Source of the DNA: Halopseudomonas pertucinogena
Lineage (GTDB): Bacteria > Pseudomonadota > Gammaproteobacteria > Pseudomonadales > Pseudomonadaceae
DNA: 64,000 nt
NCBI RefSeq assembly: GCF_014646575.1
Contig: NZ_BMNN01000007.1
Location: forward strand, 51,266 to 115,265
Direction of reading: 5' to 3'
Of the stretch, positions 38,061-46,584 are shown piece by piece. How positions within the stretch are numbered: the stretch's first letter is position 1; the number at the start of each line of letters is the position of its first letter. The position numbers and the translations under genes are program-made. The notes below the pieces were generated by a model, which worked only from the letters and a program-made list of their open reading frames with translations, was not told the origin of the DNA and made no database searches.

Positions 38061-38300
38061 CTAACGTGCCCGCAATATCGTCAGTAGGTGCTGTGCATGC
38101 TCCGCGGCGTCCAGCCCCAGGCTGGTCAGGTAGCCACCGTCATCCATGGTGGTCAGGCCGCGCTGATACAACCGTTCGGCTGCCGCTATGGTATTGGCGT
38201 CTGCCTGGCGCTGATGGATTTTCAGGCCCTCGTGGGTATTGGCCAGGTTGTACTGGGCCAGCAGATTGATCTCGTCTATCTCTTCGGGGGTCAGGGACAT
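38061..38300 (-). CDS. Small conserved protein, probably TIGR02647 family
   Basis: 79 residues, helical, starting MSLTPEEIDEINLLAQYNL. It resembles the short uncharacterised TIGR02647 proteins of pseudomonads and vibrios. No motif suggests a reaction. It is transcribed toward lptM with 72 bp between them, so it may be read separately. Confidence 0.75.
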   Translation of the reverse strand: MSLTPEEIDEINLLAQYNLANTHEGLKIHQRQADANTIAAAERLYQRGLTTMDDGGYLTSLGLDAAEHAQHLLTILRAR

Positions 38301-38476
38301 GATCGCGCCTCGCTGTGATGGGAAGTCCTGTCGTGCAGTCTAGCTGCAAACGGCACGGCGCAGGCAACCGGCAGCTTGTCGCGGGGCAGTCCATTCACCG
38401 TGCTGATGTGCTGGAAATGGAACGGGCGGGCGGGTAAAAGGGGTTTTCCGACAACAACACAGACAAGGACCCACCC

Positions 38477-39136
38477 ATGCTGCGACTTCATGGCTTCGCC
38501 GTCAGCAACTACTTCAACATGGTCAAGCTGGCACTGCTGGAGAAGGGCGTTCCCTTCGAGATCAATACCGTTCGCGGCGGCCAGTCGCCGGAGTTCCTCG
38601 CCATCAGCCCGCGCGGCAAGGTGCCCTGTCTGGAAACGCCGGATGGCTTCATCATCGAAACCAACGTGATTCTGGAGTACCTGGAGGAAACCCAGGGCGG
38701 CAGGGCGCTGCTGCCGAGCGACCCGTTCCAGCGCGCCCGTGTTCGCGCGCTGACCAAGGAAATCGAGCTGTATATCGAACTGCCGGCCCGCAGCTGTTAC
38801 CCGGAAGTATTCTTCGGCGGCAAGGTCGACCAGGCCATCAAGGACAAGGCGCGGGAGGAACTGACCATGGGCGTGGCGGCCCTGCGCCGGCACGCCAGCT
38901 TCTCGCCCTATGTGGCCGGCGCGGAGATGACCATTGCCGACCTCATGTTCCTGTACAGCATCGATCTGGCCCGGGCGGTGGCCCGGAAGCTGTTCGACAC
39001 CGATCTGCTGGCAGACTGGCCGCAGGCCCGGGACCTGCTGGAGCGGCTGGCCACCAACCCCAACGTTCAGCGCATCGAGGCGGACAAGAAGGCCGAGATG
39101 GCGGCCTTCATCGCAGCCATGGGGGCGAAGAACTAG
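38477..39136 (+). CDS. Glutathione S-transferase family protein
   Basis: 219 residues with a thioredoxin-like N-terminal domain (LHGFAVSNYFNMVKLALLEKG; SPRGKVPCLET with the cis-Pro; IIETNVILEYLEE with the Glu-Thr glutathione site) and a helical C-terminal domain. The Ser/Asn pair near residue 9 is in the usual catalytic place. Substrate unknown. It converges with fabY; the two stop codons overlap (CTAG). Confidence 0.88.
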   Translation: MLRLHGFAVSNYFNMVKLALLEKGVPFEINTVRGGQSPEFLAISPRGKVPCLETPDGFIIETNVILEYLEETQGGRALLPSDPFQRARVRALTKEIELYIELPARSCYPEVFFGGKVDQAIKDKAREELTMGVAALRRHASFSPYVAGAEMTIADLMFLYSIDLARAVARKLFDTDLLADWPQARDLLERLATNPNVQRIEADKKAEMAAFIAAMGAKN

Positions 39137-41040
39137 TCCAGCATGTCGCTGAAGCGCTGATCCCGGCCGAACACCAGCGGCTGGGTGAAGCCGGGGATGC
39201 TGATCTGCTCCTGCGTGATGCGGATGTCGCTGTCATCGATCATGTCGTTGCCGAAGTTGTAGATCACATCCAGCTGGCCGAGCAGGGCGCGCTGCTCGTA
39301 GGCAGCGGCGACCTTGCGGGTTTCCGCGCGGTGGATCTCGTATTCGGCAAAGCGTTCCGCGCCGTAGCGCTTGCGCAGCATGCGCTCCACCGGTTGCGGC
39401 CCGAGCACCACGGCACTGGCATTGTTGCCGCCGAAGCCCTTGGAGTTGATGAAGCAGACCTGCAGCGGATTGTCCTCACGGTTGACGTCGGTGGTGCTGA
39501 AGCGCAGGTGCTGCTGATAGACATCATCGGCGATCCGGTCGATGGTCTTGATGCCCGGCAGCAACTGGTACCTGAAGCTGCCCAGGGCCGAGATCAGCTG
39601 GTCGGCGCTGGCGCTGGCCAGCGAGTGGCCGACAAAGGCCTTGACCGCCGCCACCGGCAGTTCGTCGATGCCGAAGGCGCCTGCGACCTCGTCGAGCAGC
39701 TGGGACTCGGTCACCCGGTTGGCCGGGGTGCTGGAGCCATGGGCGTGCACGAAGCTGCCCCGGCGCACCGCATCCGGCCCGAGGATCTGCATTGCACTGT
39801 GCACCGCCCTGGCCATGGTCAGGTAGTTGCCCGGGCCGGGGGCGGAGATGGACTTCTTGAAGCCGTCGGCGCTGACGAATACGTCCGGTACCGCACCATG
39901 GATGTCCGCGCCCAGCTCCATCGCGAGCTCGTCGTCCATCAGCATGATGAACTGGCCGGACTCGGCCAGGGTGAAGCCGCAGTTCTGGCTGAACGGGCGG
40001 CTGGCGCGGCGGAAATCCACCTCGTCCCGGCCTTCGATATTGCGCAGGCCTTCCTCGGTGGCCAGCGCGCTCATGGCGCCATAGCCCTCGATGCACTCCT
40101 GGGTGATGGGCGCCTCGCTGGCACCGACCAGCACCACCCGGGCGCGGCCGCTGTCGATCATGTCGACGCCTTTCTGCAGGTTGTACAGGAAGCTGGCGCA
40201 GGCACCGGTCACCGCGCCGGTGGTGCCGACGCTGCCCAGCACATAGGCGTTGACGAAATCCGCCGGCATGCTGTTCAGGCCCAGCGCGCAGTGCTTGGCA
40301 CTGACCCGGTGGCCGCGCAGCCGCGACTGCATCATGCCGCCGAAACTGAACTCATCCAGCTGGCTCATGATGCTGCTGGAGAACACCGCCACCTGATCCG
40401 GCTGCACATGCTCCATGATGCGCTGCCAGGACAGACCGCTGGAATGCAGCACGTCTGCCGCAGCGACGATGGACAGCTGCAGGCCCCGGGGGTGGAAGCG
40501 GGAATTGTAGTGTTCGCCGGGCTCGAAACCGCTGGGCAACTGGCCGGCGGACTTGACCGCCAGTTCCCGGTAGCTGTCGACCTTCAGTTCGCAGCCGGCG
40601 GCGATCGTGACCCGCACCTCGTTGCCGGTCAGCGGCTCGACGCTCCAACCGGCGGGCAACGGTTCGGGCAGCTGCTTGGCCAGGGTGGTGAAGGTCAGCG
40701 GCTGGGCATCCACCGGATTGACCGGCAGCACCTTGTGCCAGTGGGCGGCATCGACGTCCAGGTGGCGCTTCTCGATGCGTCGCACCAGAGTGCTGTCCAG
40801 GATCTGTGCGGCAAAGCGCTGTTCGATCTCCGCCGGGGTAAGCATGGCGCCGGCATGATCGACATACCGCTCGTTGTCGACGCGAACCAGCTGCATCAGT
40901 ACGGCCAGACCCGCCAGCGTTTCCTGGCGCTCGGCAGGGGACAGGGATTCGATCACGGTGCGGCGGAACGCATGGTGAAACGAGCTGCGGCCGGCGGCGT
41001 TGTAGCCTCCGAAACCGACGATGACCGGCAAACGCGACAT
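39133..41040 (-). CDS. fabY: Beta-ketoacyl synthase FabY
   Basis: 635 residues, far longer than FabB/FabF. Starts MSRLPVIVGFGGYNAAGR. The synthase triad is visible: Cys in VTGACASFLYN, His in HAHGSSTPANRV and His in VGHSLASASA. Size and sequence fit FabY, which in P. aeruginosa condenses acetyl-CoA with malonyl-ACP and so starts fatty-acid synthesis in place of FabH. The frame extends 17 residues upstream, but the ATG at 41040 gives the family length. Monocistronic. Confidence 0.9.
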   Translation of the reverse strand: MSRLPVIVGFGGYNAAGRSSFHHAFRRTVIESLSPAERQETLAGLAVLMQLVRVDNERYVDHAGAMLTPAEIEQRFAAQILDSTLVRRIEKRHLDVDAAHWHKVLPVNPVDAQPLTFTTLAKQLPEPLPAGWSVEPLTGNEVRVTIAAGCELKVDSYRELAVKSAGQLPSGFEPGEHYNSRFHPRGLQLSIVAAADVLHSSGLSWQRIMEHVQPDQVAVFSSSIMSQLDEFSFGGMMQSRLRGHRVSAKHCALGLNSMPADFVNAYVLGSVGTTGAVTGACASFLYNLQKGVDMIDSGRARVVLVGASEAPITQECIEGYGAMSALATEEGLRNIEGRDEVDFRRASRPFSQNCGFTLAESGQFIMLMDDELAMELGADIHGAVPDVFVSADGFKKSISAPGPGNYLTMARAVHSAMQILGPDAVRRGSFVHAHGSSTPANRVTESQLLDEVAGAFGIDELPVAAVKAFVGHSLASASADQLISALGSFRYQLLPGIKTIDRIADDVYQQHLRFSTTDVNREDNPLQVCFINSKGFGGNNASAVVLGPQPVERMLRKRYGAERFAEYEIHRAETRKVAAAYEQRALLGQLDVIYNFGNDMIDDSDIRITQEQISIPGFTQPLVFGRDQRFSDMLD

Positions 41041-41225
41041 CTGGCAAGACTCCTCGCAGGGCCCCCATGACGGTCTCCCGGACCCGGTCATGCGTGGCGG
41101 ACGGTACTTCGGCCCGCCGGGGCGTTATTCGAATAGCATAGATGACGAGGAATGTAACCGACCGGTCACGTATAGACCATGATGTCATGCAAAAAACGGG
41201 GATGCCGGGCATCCCCTCATGGCAC

Positions 41226-42116
41226 TCAGGGCAGGCGGTGATTCTTCAGGTAATTCCAGCTCTGCTGGGCATCCCAGGGGGAGTGGGTGCCGGCGCGGGC
41301 GGTGCAGAGCACGGTTTCAACGCCGTCGGCGCAGTTGCGCGCGCTCTGGCAGTTGCCGCTGCTGCCGGCGGCGGCCTGGCAGTTGTTCAGGCTGGTCCAG
41401 CGCTGGAAACTGCCTTCGGCGCCAAGGAAGGTGATCGGCTCCAGCGGATACCCTGTCGGCGGCGTGGACGGGCCGCCCCGGTACGGCACGATCAGGTCCA
41501 GACGGCCGCGGTGGGCGAACACCGATACCGGCCGGGACGGACTGCAGGGGACTTCGGCGATCATGTCGAAGGCCGCCGGCGCCACCGCCGCGAACAGGTC
41601 AGCCGCCTGGCAGGCCAGCAGGTAGGCCATGCCGCCGCCGTTGGAGTAGCCAGTGGCGTATACCCGTTGCTCATCGACGCAGGCGTCGGCAGTGAGCTGG
41701 GCGACCAGCTGTCGGGCGAAACCGACATCATTCACGCTGCGCGACTCGGTGCAGCAGGGGCCCAGGTTCCAGGCATTGTCGATGCCCTGTGGATAGGCCA
41801 CCAGAAAATTCTGGCTGTCCGCCACGGCGCGGGTCCCGGAGTTGTTCAGCTGGTAATCGGCGCTGGTATGCAGCGCGTGGAAGTCGAGCAGCAGCGGGAC
41901 CTTGCGCTCACCGCTGTAGCCGGCGGGGACATGAAGTATGTAACTGCGGCGCTGGCCGTCTACGGTCAGGGTGCGGGTATGCTGGCCGGGTTGCAGGGTG
42001 GGGGCTGAACAGACGGAGGGGGTGCCGGGGTCGCCGGGCTCGTCCGGCGGTGGGTTGAGGGCGAAGCAGAGGGACGGAATGAGCAGCAGGGTCAACAGCA
42101 GGGCGGGTGATTTCAT
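41226..42116 (-). CDS. Secreted esterase of the LpqC/PHB-depolymerase-like family
   Basis: 296 residues with a signal peptide (cleavage near CFA) and a Pro-rich linker. The alpha/beta-hydrolase nucleophile is in GYSNGGGM, the acid in HRGRLDLIVPY and the base in THSPWDAQQSW. Several Cys pairs (CC, CSPS, CQSARNCADG) suggest disulfides outside the cytoplasm. Family members include feruloyl esterases and short-chain PHB depolymerases; the substrate is not decided by sequence. Confidence 0.85.
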   Translation of the reverse strand: MKSPALLLTLLLIPSLCFALNPPPDEPGDPGTPSVCSAPTLQPGQHTRTLTVDGQRRSYILHVPAGYSGERKVPLLLDFHALHTSADYQLNNSGTRAVADSQNFLVAYPQGIDNAWNLGPCCTESRSVNDVGFARQLVAQLTADACVDEQRVYATGYSNGGGMAYLLACQAADLFAAVAPAAFDMIAEVPCSPSRPVSVFAHRGRLDLIVPYRGGPSTPPTGYPLEPITFLGAEGSFQRWTSLNNCQAAAGSSGNCQSARNCADGVETVLCTARAGTHSPWDAQQSWNYLKNHRLP

Positions 42117-42297
42117 CGGTTTGGGCTCCGGGTTGGGCTTGCGGCGAAGCAAGCCGGTTCGTTGTCGACGGAACCAGGAACAGCTGAATCCTGAAGATGT
42201 TGTCCAGGGGCGATGCTATGGACGCGTATTGCCGGCTGCAAGCGGCAATACGATCCCATTCAGGTGAGATGGCAGGACGCCTGCCTGCCGGCGGAAG

Positions 42298-43638
42298 TCA
42301 GGCCGTGCGCTGGATCACGCTGCCGAGGGTATCGATGATCCGGTCCATGTGGCCCGGCTCGATGATCAGCGGCGGCGACAGGGCGATGATGTCCCCGGTG
42401 CAGCGCACCAGCAGACCCTCACGGAAACAGCGCTCGAACACCTCGTAGCCGCGGCTGCCCGGGCTGTTTTCCCGGCTGGCCAGATGCACCGCCCCGACCA
42501 GACCGGTATTGCGGATGTCGACCACGTTGGGCAGCCCGGCCAGGCTGTGCAGCAGCGTCTGCCAGTCTTCTTCCAGGTCGGCCGCCCGGGTCAGCAGCTG
42601 CTCGCTGCGGTAAATCTCCAGGGTGGCCAGGGCGGCGGCGGCGGCCACCGGATGCCCGGAATAGGTGTAGCCGTGGAAGAACTCGATCTGCTGCTCCGGC
42701 CCGCTCATCAGCGCATCCTGCAGGGCGCTGTGCAGCAGTACCGCGCCCATGGGTATGGCGCCGTTGGTCAGTCCCTTGGCGGCGGTGAGCATGTCCGGAA
42801 CCACCTCCCAGCGCTGGGCGGCAAAGGGCGCGCCGACCCGGCCGAAGCCGGTGATCACTTCATCGAAGATCAGCACAATGCCGTGCCTGCGGGTAATCTC
42901 CCGCAGCCGCTGCAGATAGCCGACCGGTGGCAGGATGACGCCTGCTGAGCCGGACAGTGGCTCGACGATGACCGCGGCGATGTTCTCCGCCCCGTGCAGA
43001 TTGACCAGCCGTTCCAGATGGTCCGCTTGCTCCGCGCCATTGACCGGAAGCCCGCGGGTGAAGGCGTTGCGCTCGAGGTCGAGGGTGTGCGGCAGATGGT
43101 CGACATTGGGCAGGGTGGTATAGGCCCGGCGGTTGTTGGCAATGCCGCCCACCGAGATGCCGCCGAAGCCCACCCCGTGATAGGCCAGCTCCCGGCCGAT
43201 CAGCAGCCGGCGGCTGCCTTCACCCCGGGCGCGGTGATAGGCCAGGGCGATCTTCAGTGCGGTATCCACCGCCTCGGAGCCGGAATTGGTGAAGAACACC
43301 CGGTTCAGACCCGGCGGCGCGATACCGGCCAACTGCTCGGCCAGCTCGAAGGGCAGCGGGTGGCCCATCTGGAAGGTCGGGGCGAAATCCATCTGGCTGA
43401 TCTGCCGGCTCACCGCCTCGGCGATCTCGCGGCGCCCGTGCCCGGCGTTGCAGCACCAGAGTCCGGCGGTGCCGTCCAGTACCTGCCGTCCTTCGGTATC
43501 GGTGTAGAACATGCCTTCGGCACTCTGCAGCATGCGCGGCCGGCCCTTGAACTGGCGGTTGGCGGTGAAGGGCATCCAGAAGCTGTCGAGGCGGGTGGCA
43601 GATTCGGCGGAGGGCTTGCGGCTGGGGCTGTTCATCAT
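42298..43638 (-). CDS. Omega-aminotransferase, beta-alanine:pyruvate type (BauA-like)
   Basis: 446-residue class III PLP aminotransferase. N-terminal DSFWMPFTANRQFKGRPRM is typical of beta-alanine--pyruvate aminotransferases; GSEAVDTALKIA binds PLP phosphate, IFDEVITGFGR carries the PLP Asp and TAAKGLTNG the Schiff-base Lys. In Pseudomonas, BauA converts beta-alanine to malonate semialdehyde. No semialdehyde dehydrogenase is adjacent, so the catabolic role is unproven. Confidence 0.87.
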   Translation of the reverse strand: MMNSPSRKPSAESATRLDSFWMPFTANRQFKGRPRMLQSAEGMFYTDTEGRQVLDGTAGLWCCNAGHGRREIAEAVSRQISQMDFAPTFQMGHPLPFELAEQLAGIAPPGLNRVFFTNSGSEAVDTALKIALAYHRARGEGSRRLLIGRELAYHGVGFGGISVGGIANNRRAYTTLPNVDHLPHTLDLERNAFTRGLPVNGAEQADHLERLVNLHGAENIAAVIVEPLSGSAGVILPPVGYLQRLREITRRHGIVLIFDEVITGFGRVGAPFAAQRWEVVPDMLTAAKGLTNGAIPMGAVLLHSALQDALMSGPEQQIEFFHGYTYSGHPVAAAAALATLEIYRSEQLLTRAADLEEDWQTLLHSLAGLPNVVDIRNTGLVGAVHLASRENSPGSRGYEVFERCFREGLLVRCTGDIIALSPPLIIEPGHMDRIIDTLGSVIQRTA

Positions 43639-43856
43639 TCACACCTTGCTCGGGGTAATTGTTGTTTTGTTCGAGTCTATGTCAAATAAATCAAACAGCA
43701 AAGCGCAGTGTCGGGACGATCCCGAGAGAGGAAACAGGCCAGGTACAGTCCGGTCCGAGTGGCGGAGGCAGCAGCGCGGCCTGTCAAAAATATTGAATGT
43801 TCAGCGGGGTGGGCGTATGTTTTTCCGCCTTCCATTTTCTGACCGGAACACAGTCG

Positions 43857-45002
43857 ATGCGCTGGAGCACCTACTGGATAGTCACCTCGGCGGTGGTGGT
43901 CGTCGGCCTGGCCATGGGCGTGACCCTGCCGCTGGTATCACTGCGCCTTGATCATTTGGGGTATGACGCCTTCGCCATTGGTGTGATGGCGGCAACGCCG
44001 GCGATCGGCATCCTGTTCGGGGCGCGGCTGGCGGGGCACCTGGCCGGCTGGCTCGGCTCGGAGCGCTGCATGCGGCTGATGCTGGTCTGGGCGGCGATAT
44101 CGGTGGGGCTGCTGACGGTGTGGGTCAATTACTGGCTGTGGCTGGTGTTGCGCCTGGTGCTGGGGGCCAGTTTGACCATCACCTTCATTCTCGGTGAAAG
44201 CTGGATCAACCAGCTGGTGGTGGATCGTCTGCGGGGGCGGCTGGTGGCGGTCTACGGCAGCGGCTTTGCCGTAAGCCAGCTGTGCGGGCCGCTGCTGCTG
44301 GGTGTGCTGGGCACCGCCGGAGACGCAGGGTTCTGGCTGTCGGTGACCCTGTTGCTGCTGGGGGTGGCGGTGCTCTGGCAGGTGGATGGCGCACCCCAGA
44401 TCAACGCGCAGAACGCCTCCGGCAAGGGCGTGACGGAGTTCGTGCGGCGTATGCCTGCGGTGGCCTGGGCGGTGATCCTGTTTGCCGGCTTCGAGGCGAT
44501 GGCGCTGACGCTGATGCCGGTGTACCTGATCCGTGAAGGTTTTCCGCCCGCCATGGCGCTGGTGATGGTCAGTACCGTGGTGGTCGGCGATGCGGTGCTG
44601 CAGCTACCGATCGGCTGGCTGGCCGACCGGGTGCCGCGGACCACGCTTTACCGCGTCTGCGGGCTGGTGTTGCTGGGCAGCAGTCTGAGCATTCCGGTAC
44701 TGCTGCACGGCCCATTCATCTGGCCGGCGTTGGTGTTGTTCGGCGCCAGCGCCGGCGGGTTGTATACCCTGTCACTGATTCTGGTCGGGCAACGTTTCCG
44801 CGATGACGCGCTGGTGCGGGCCAATGCGCATATTGCGCTGCTGTGGGGTGCCGGTTGCCTGTTCGGGCCGCTGGTCACCGGTGCCGCCAGCCGCTGGGCC
44901 AGCAGTCACGCGCTGCCGGTACTGATGGCGGCGATGGCAGTGGTGTTCCTGATGCTGGCGTTCCGGCGCGGGGCGTTCGATGCGGTGCGGGTGCAGCGGT
45001 AG
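43857..45002 (+). CDS. MFS transporter (YcaD-like)
   Basis: 381 residues with about 12 membrane helices: first STYWIVTSAVVVVGLAMGVTL, later segments such as LVLRLVLGASLTITFILGESWINQ, which is a conserved loop of the YcaD/DUF894-like MFS group. The substrate is unknown. I prefer the ATG at 43857 to one at 43797 because the first helix follows it directly. Convergent with the M42 peptidase gene across a repeat region. Confidence 0.85.
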   Translation: MRWSTYWIVTSAVVVVGLAMGVTLPLVSLRLDHLGYDAFAIGVMAATPAIGILFGARLAGHLAGWLGSERCMRLMLVWAAISVGLLTVWVNYWLWLVLRLVLGASLTITFILGESWINQLVVDRLRGRLVAVYGSGFAVSQLCGPLLLGVLGTAGDAGFWLSVTLLLLGVAVLWQVDGAPQINAQNASGKGVTEFVRRMPAVAWAVILFAGFEAMALTLMPVYLIREGFPPAMALVMVSTVVVGDAVLQLPIGWLADRVPRTTLYRVCGLVLLGSSLSIPVLLHGPFIWPALVLFGASAGGLYTLSLILVGQRFRDDALVRANAHIALLWGAGCLFGPLVTGAASRWASSHALPVLMAAMAVVFLMLAFRRGAFDAVRVQR

Positions 45003-45037
45003 TCTGGAAACGGGTGACGCATCGCGTCGGAAGGCCT

Positions 45038-45159
45038 GAATCGCCCCGGGGTCGGGGCTCCTACCGTTCGAGGGGTGGTGAGCTCCCGTCGGTAGCCCAA
45101 GCCCCCGGGTTTTGTGGGAGCGCCGACCCCGGCGCGATTGGCGCGCGCAGCGCGCCCGA
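45038..45159. repeat. 122-bp tandem repeat, copy 1
   Basis: Copy 1 of a 122-bp element repeated at 45188-45309 with 3 differences. It contains the common Pseudomonas palindromic motif GGGGTCGGGGCTCCTAC and further arms (GGTAGCCC, GGGAGCGCCGACCCC) that allow a long imperfect hairpin. It fills the 376-bp gap between two convergent genes, where such an element may end transcription from both sides. Confidence 0.9.
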
Positions 45160-45187
45160 ACGAGGTTCAGTGACCTGGGGTGATGCC

Positions 45188-45309
45188 GAATCGCCCCGGG
45201 GTCGGGGCTCCTACCGTTCGAGGGATGATGAGCTCCCGTCGGTAGCCCAAGCCCCCGGGTTTTGTGGGAGCGCCGACCCCGGCGCGATTGGCGCGCACAG
45301 CGCGCCCGA
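45188..45309. repeat. 122-bp tandem repeat, copy 2
   Basis: 119 of 122 bases identical to copy 1, period 150 bp. A third, broken start (GGATCGCCCCGGGTGGGG) follows at about 45332, so more copies may have existed. The near-identity implies recent duplication. Confidence 0.9.
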
Positions 45310-45378
45310 GGGTGGTTCAGTGGGCTGGCGCCGGATCGCCCCGGGTGGGGCGGGTTCGTTGAGGCGGTTGCAGCTGAC

Positions 45379-46566
45379 CTAGTTCTCGTCATTGCCGCAG
45401 GCGAATATCTTCTCCAGAGGCGGCAGCGGGGTCTCGCTGGACAGCGGCATGTCCGCATCGGTCTGCAGGTGGAAGTGTTCGAGCGGCGCGTTGTCCCGAT
45501 CATCATGCTCGAACACCGGTGGGCTGAACACATAGGCGATCAGCAGCCGGGTCAGCGCTTCCAGGCTGTCCCGATGGGTGCGCTCGTAGCCATGGGTGGC
45601 GTCGGTGCCGAAGGCGATCAGTGCTACCCGGGTGTCGTTGCCGGAGCGCACGGCCGACTCCGCGTCGCTGTGATAGTAGCGGAACAGGTCACGGCGTACC
45701 GGAATCTCGTCACGCTGACACAGACGCAGCAGATGACGACTCAGGTGGTAATCGTAGGGGCCGCTGGAGTCCTGCATGCACAGGGTTACCGCGTGCTCGG
45801 TGGAGGACTGGCCGGGGGCGACCGGTGCGATATCCACCCCGACGAACTCGCTGACATCCCAGGGCAGCGCGCCGGCGGCGCCGGAGCCGGTTTCCTCGGT
45901 GATGGTGAACAGCGGGTGGCAGTCCATCGGCAGGGTGCGACCACTGTCGACTACATACTTGATGGCGGTGAGCATGGCTGCCGCGCCGGCCTTGTTGTCC
46001 AGATGGCGGGCACTTATGAAGCCGTTGGAGGTGAATTCGGGCAGCGGGTCGAAGGCGACGAAATCCCCCACGCCCACCCCATGACGCTCGGTGTCCGCCC
46101 GGCTGCCGGTGGGAATGTCCAGCCGCAGCTCGATGGTATCCCAGCTGACCGGCAGGGTATCGACCTCGGTATTGAAGGCGTGCCCGGAGGCCATGAGAGG
46201 CAGCACGCTGCCGCGGAAACAGCCGCTTTCGGTGAAGACGCTGACGCGGCTGCCTTCGGCAAAGCGGCTGGACCAGCAACCGACCGGTGCCAGCTTCAGC
46301 CGGCCGTTGTCCTTGATCTCGCCGACCATGGCGCCGACCGTATCCAGATGGCTGGCGATGGCGCGGTCCGGGCTGTTCTGCCGGCCCGGCAGGGTCGCGC
46401 GGATGGTGCCGCGGCGGGTCAGTTCGTAGGCCACGCCCATCTGATCCAGATGTTCGGCGACGTAACGCACTATGCCATCGGTGAAACCGGTGGGGCAGGG
46501 AATGGCGAGCATTTCCAGCAATACCTGTTGCAGGTACTGCATGTCGGGAAGGTGTTCGTTGTGCAT
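45379..46566 (-). CDS. M42-family peptidase of the NAGGN osmolyte locus
   Basis: 395 residues. Metal ligands of the M42 fold are visible: ASHLDTVGAM (HxD), ARHLDNKAGAAAM, TITEETGSGA (catalytic Glu) and DATHGYERTH. Members of this subgroup are found specifically with ngg and asnO and are called osmotically regulated peptidases; breakdown of the dipeptide or of a precursor is inferred, not shown. Third gene of the leftward operon, 18 nt after ngg. Confidence 0.88.
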   Translation of the reverse strand: MHNEHLPDMQYLQQVLLEMLAIPCPTGFTDGIVRYVAEHLDQMGVAYELTRRGTIRATLPGRQNSPDRAIASHLDTVGAMVGEIKDNGRLKLAPVGCWSSRFAEGSRVSVFTESGCFRGSVLPLMASGHAFNTEVDTLPVSWDTIELRLDIPTGSRADTERHGVGVGDFVAFDPLPEFTSNGFISARHLDNKAGAAAMLTAIKYVVDSGRTLPMDCHPLFTITEETGSGAAGALPWDVSEFVGVDIAPVAPGQSSTEHAVTLCMQDSSGPYDYHLSRHLLRLCQRDEIPVRRDLFRYYHSDAESAVRSGNDTRVALIAFGTDATHGYERTHRDSLEALTRLLIAYVFSPPVFEHDDRDNAPLEHFHLQTDADMPLSSETPLPPLEKIFACGNDEN

Positions 46567-46584
46567 GTGTACTCCCGGTTCCCC

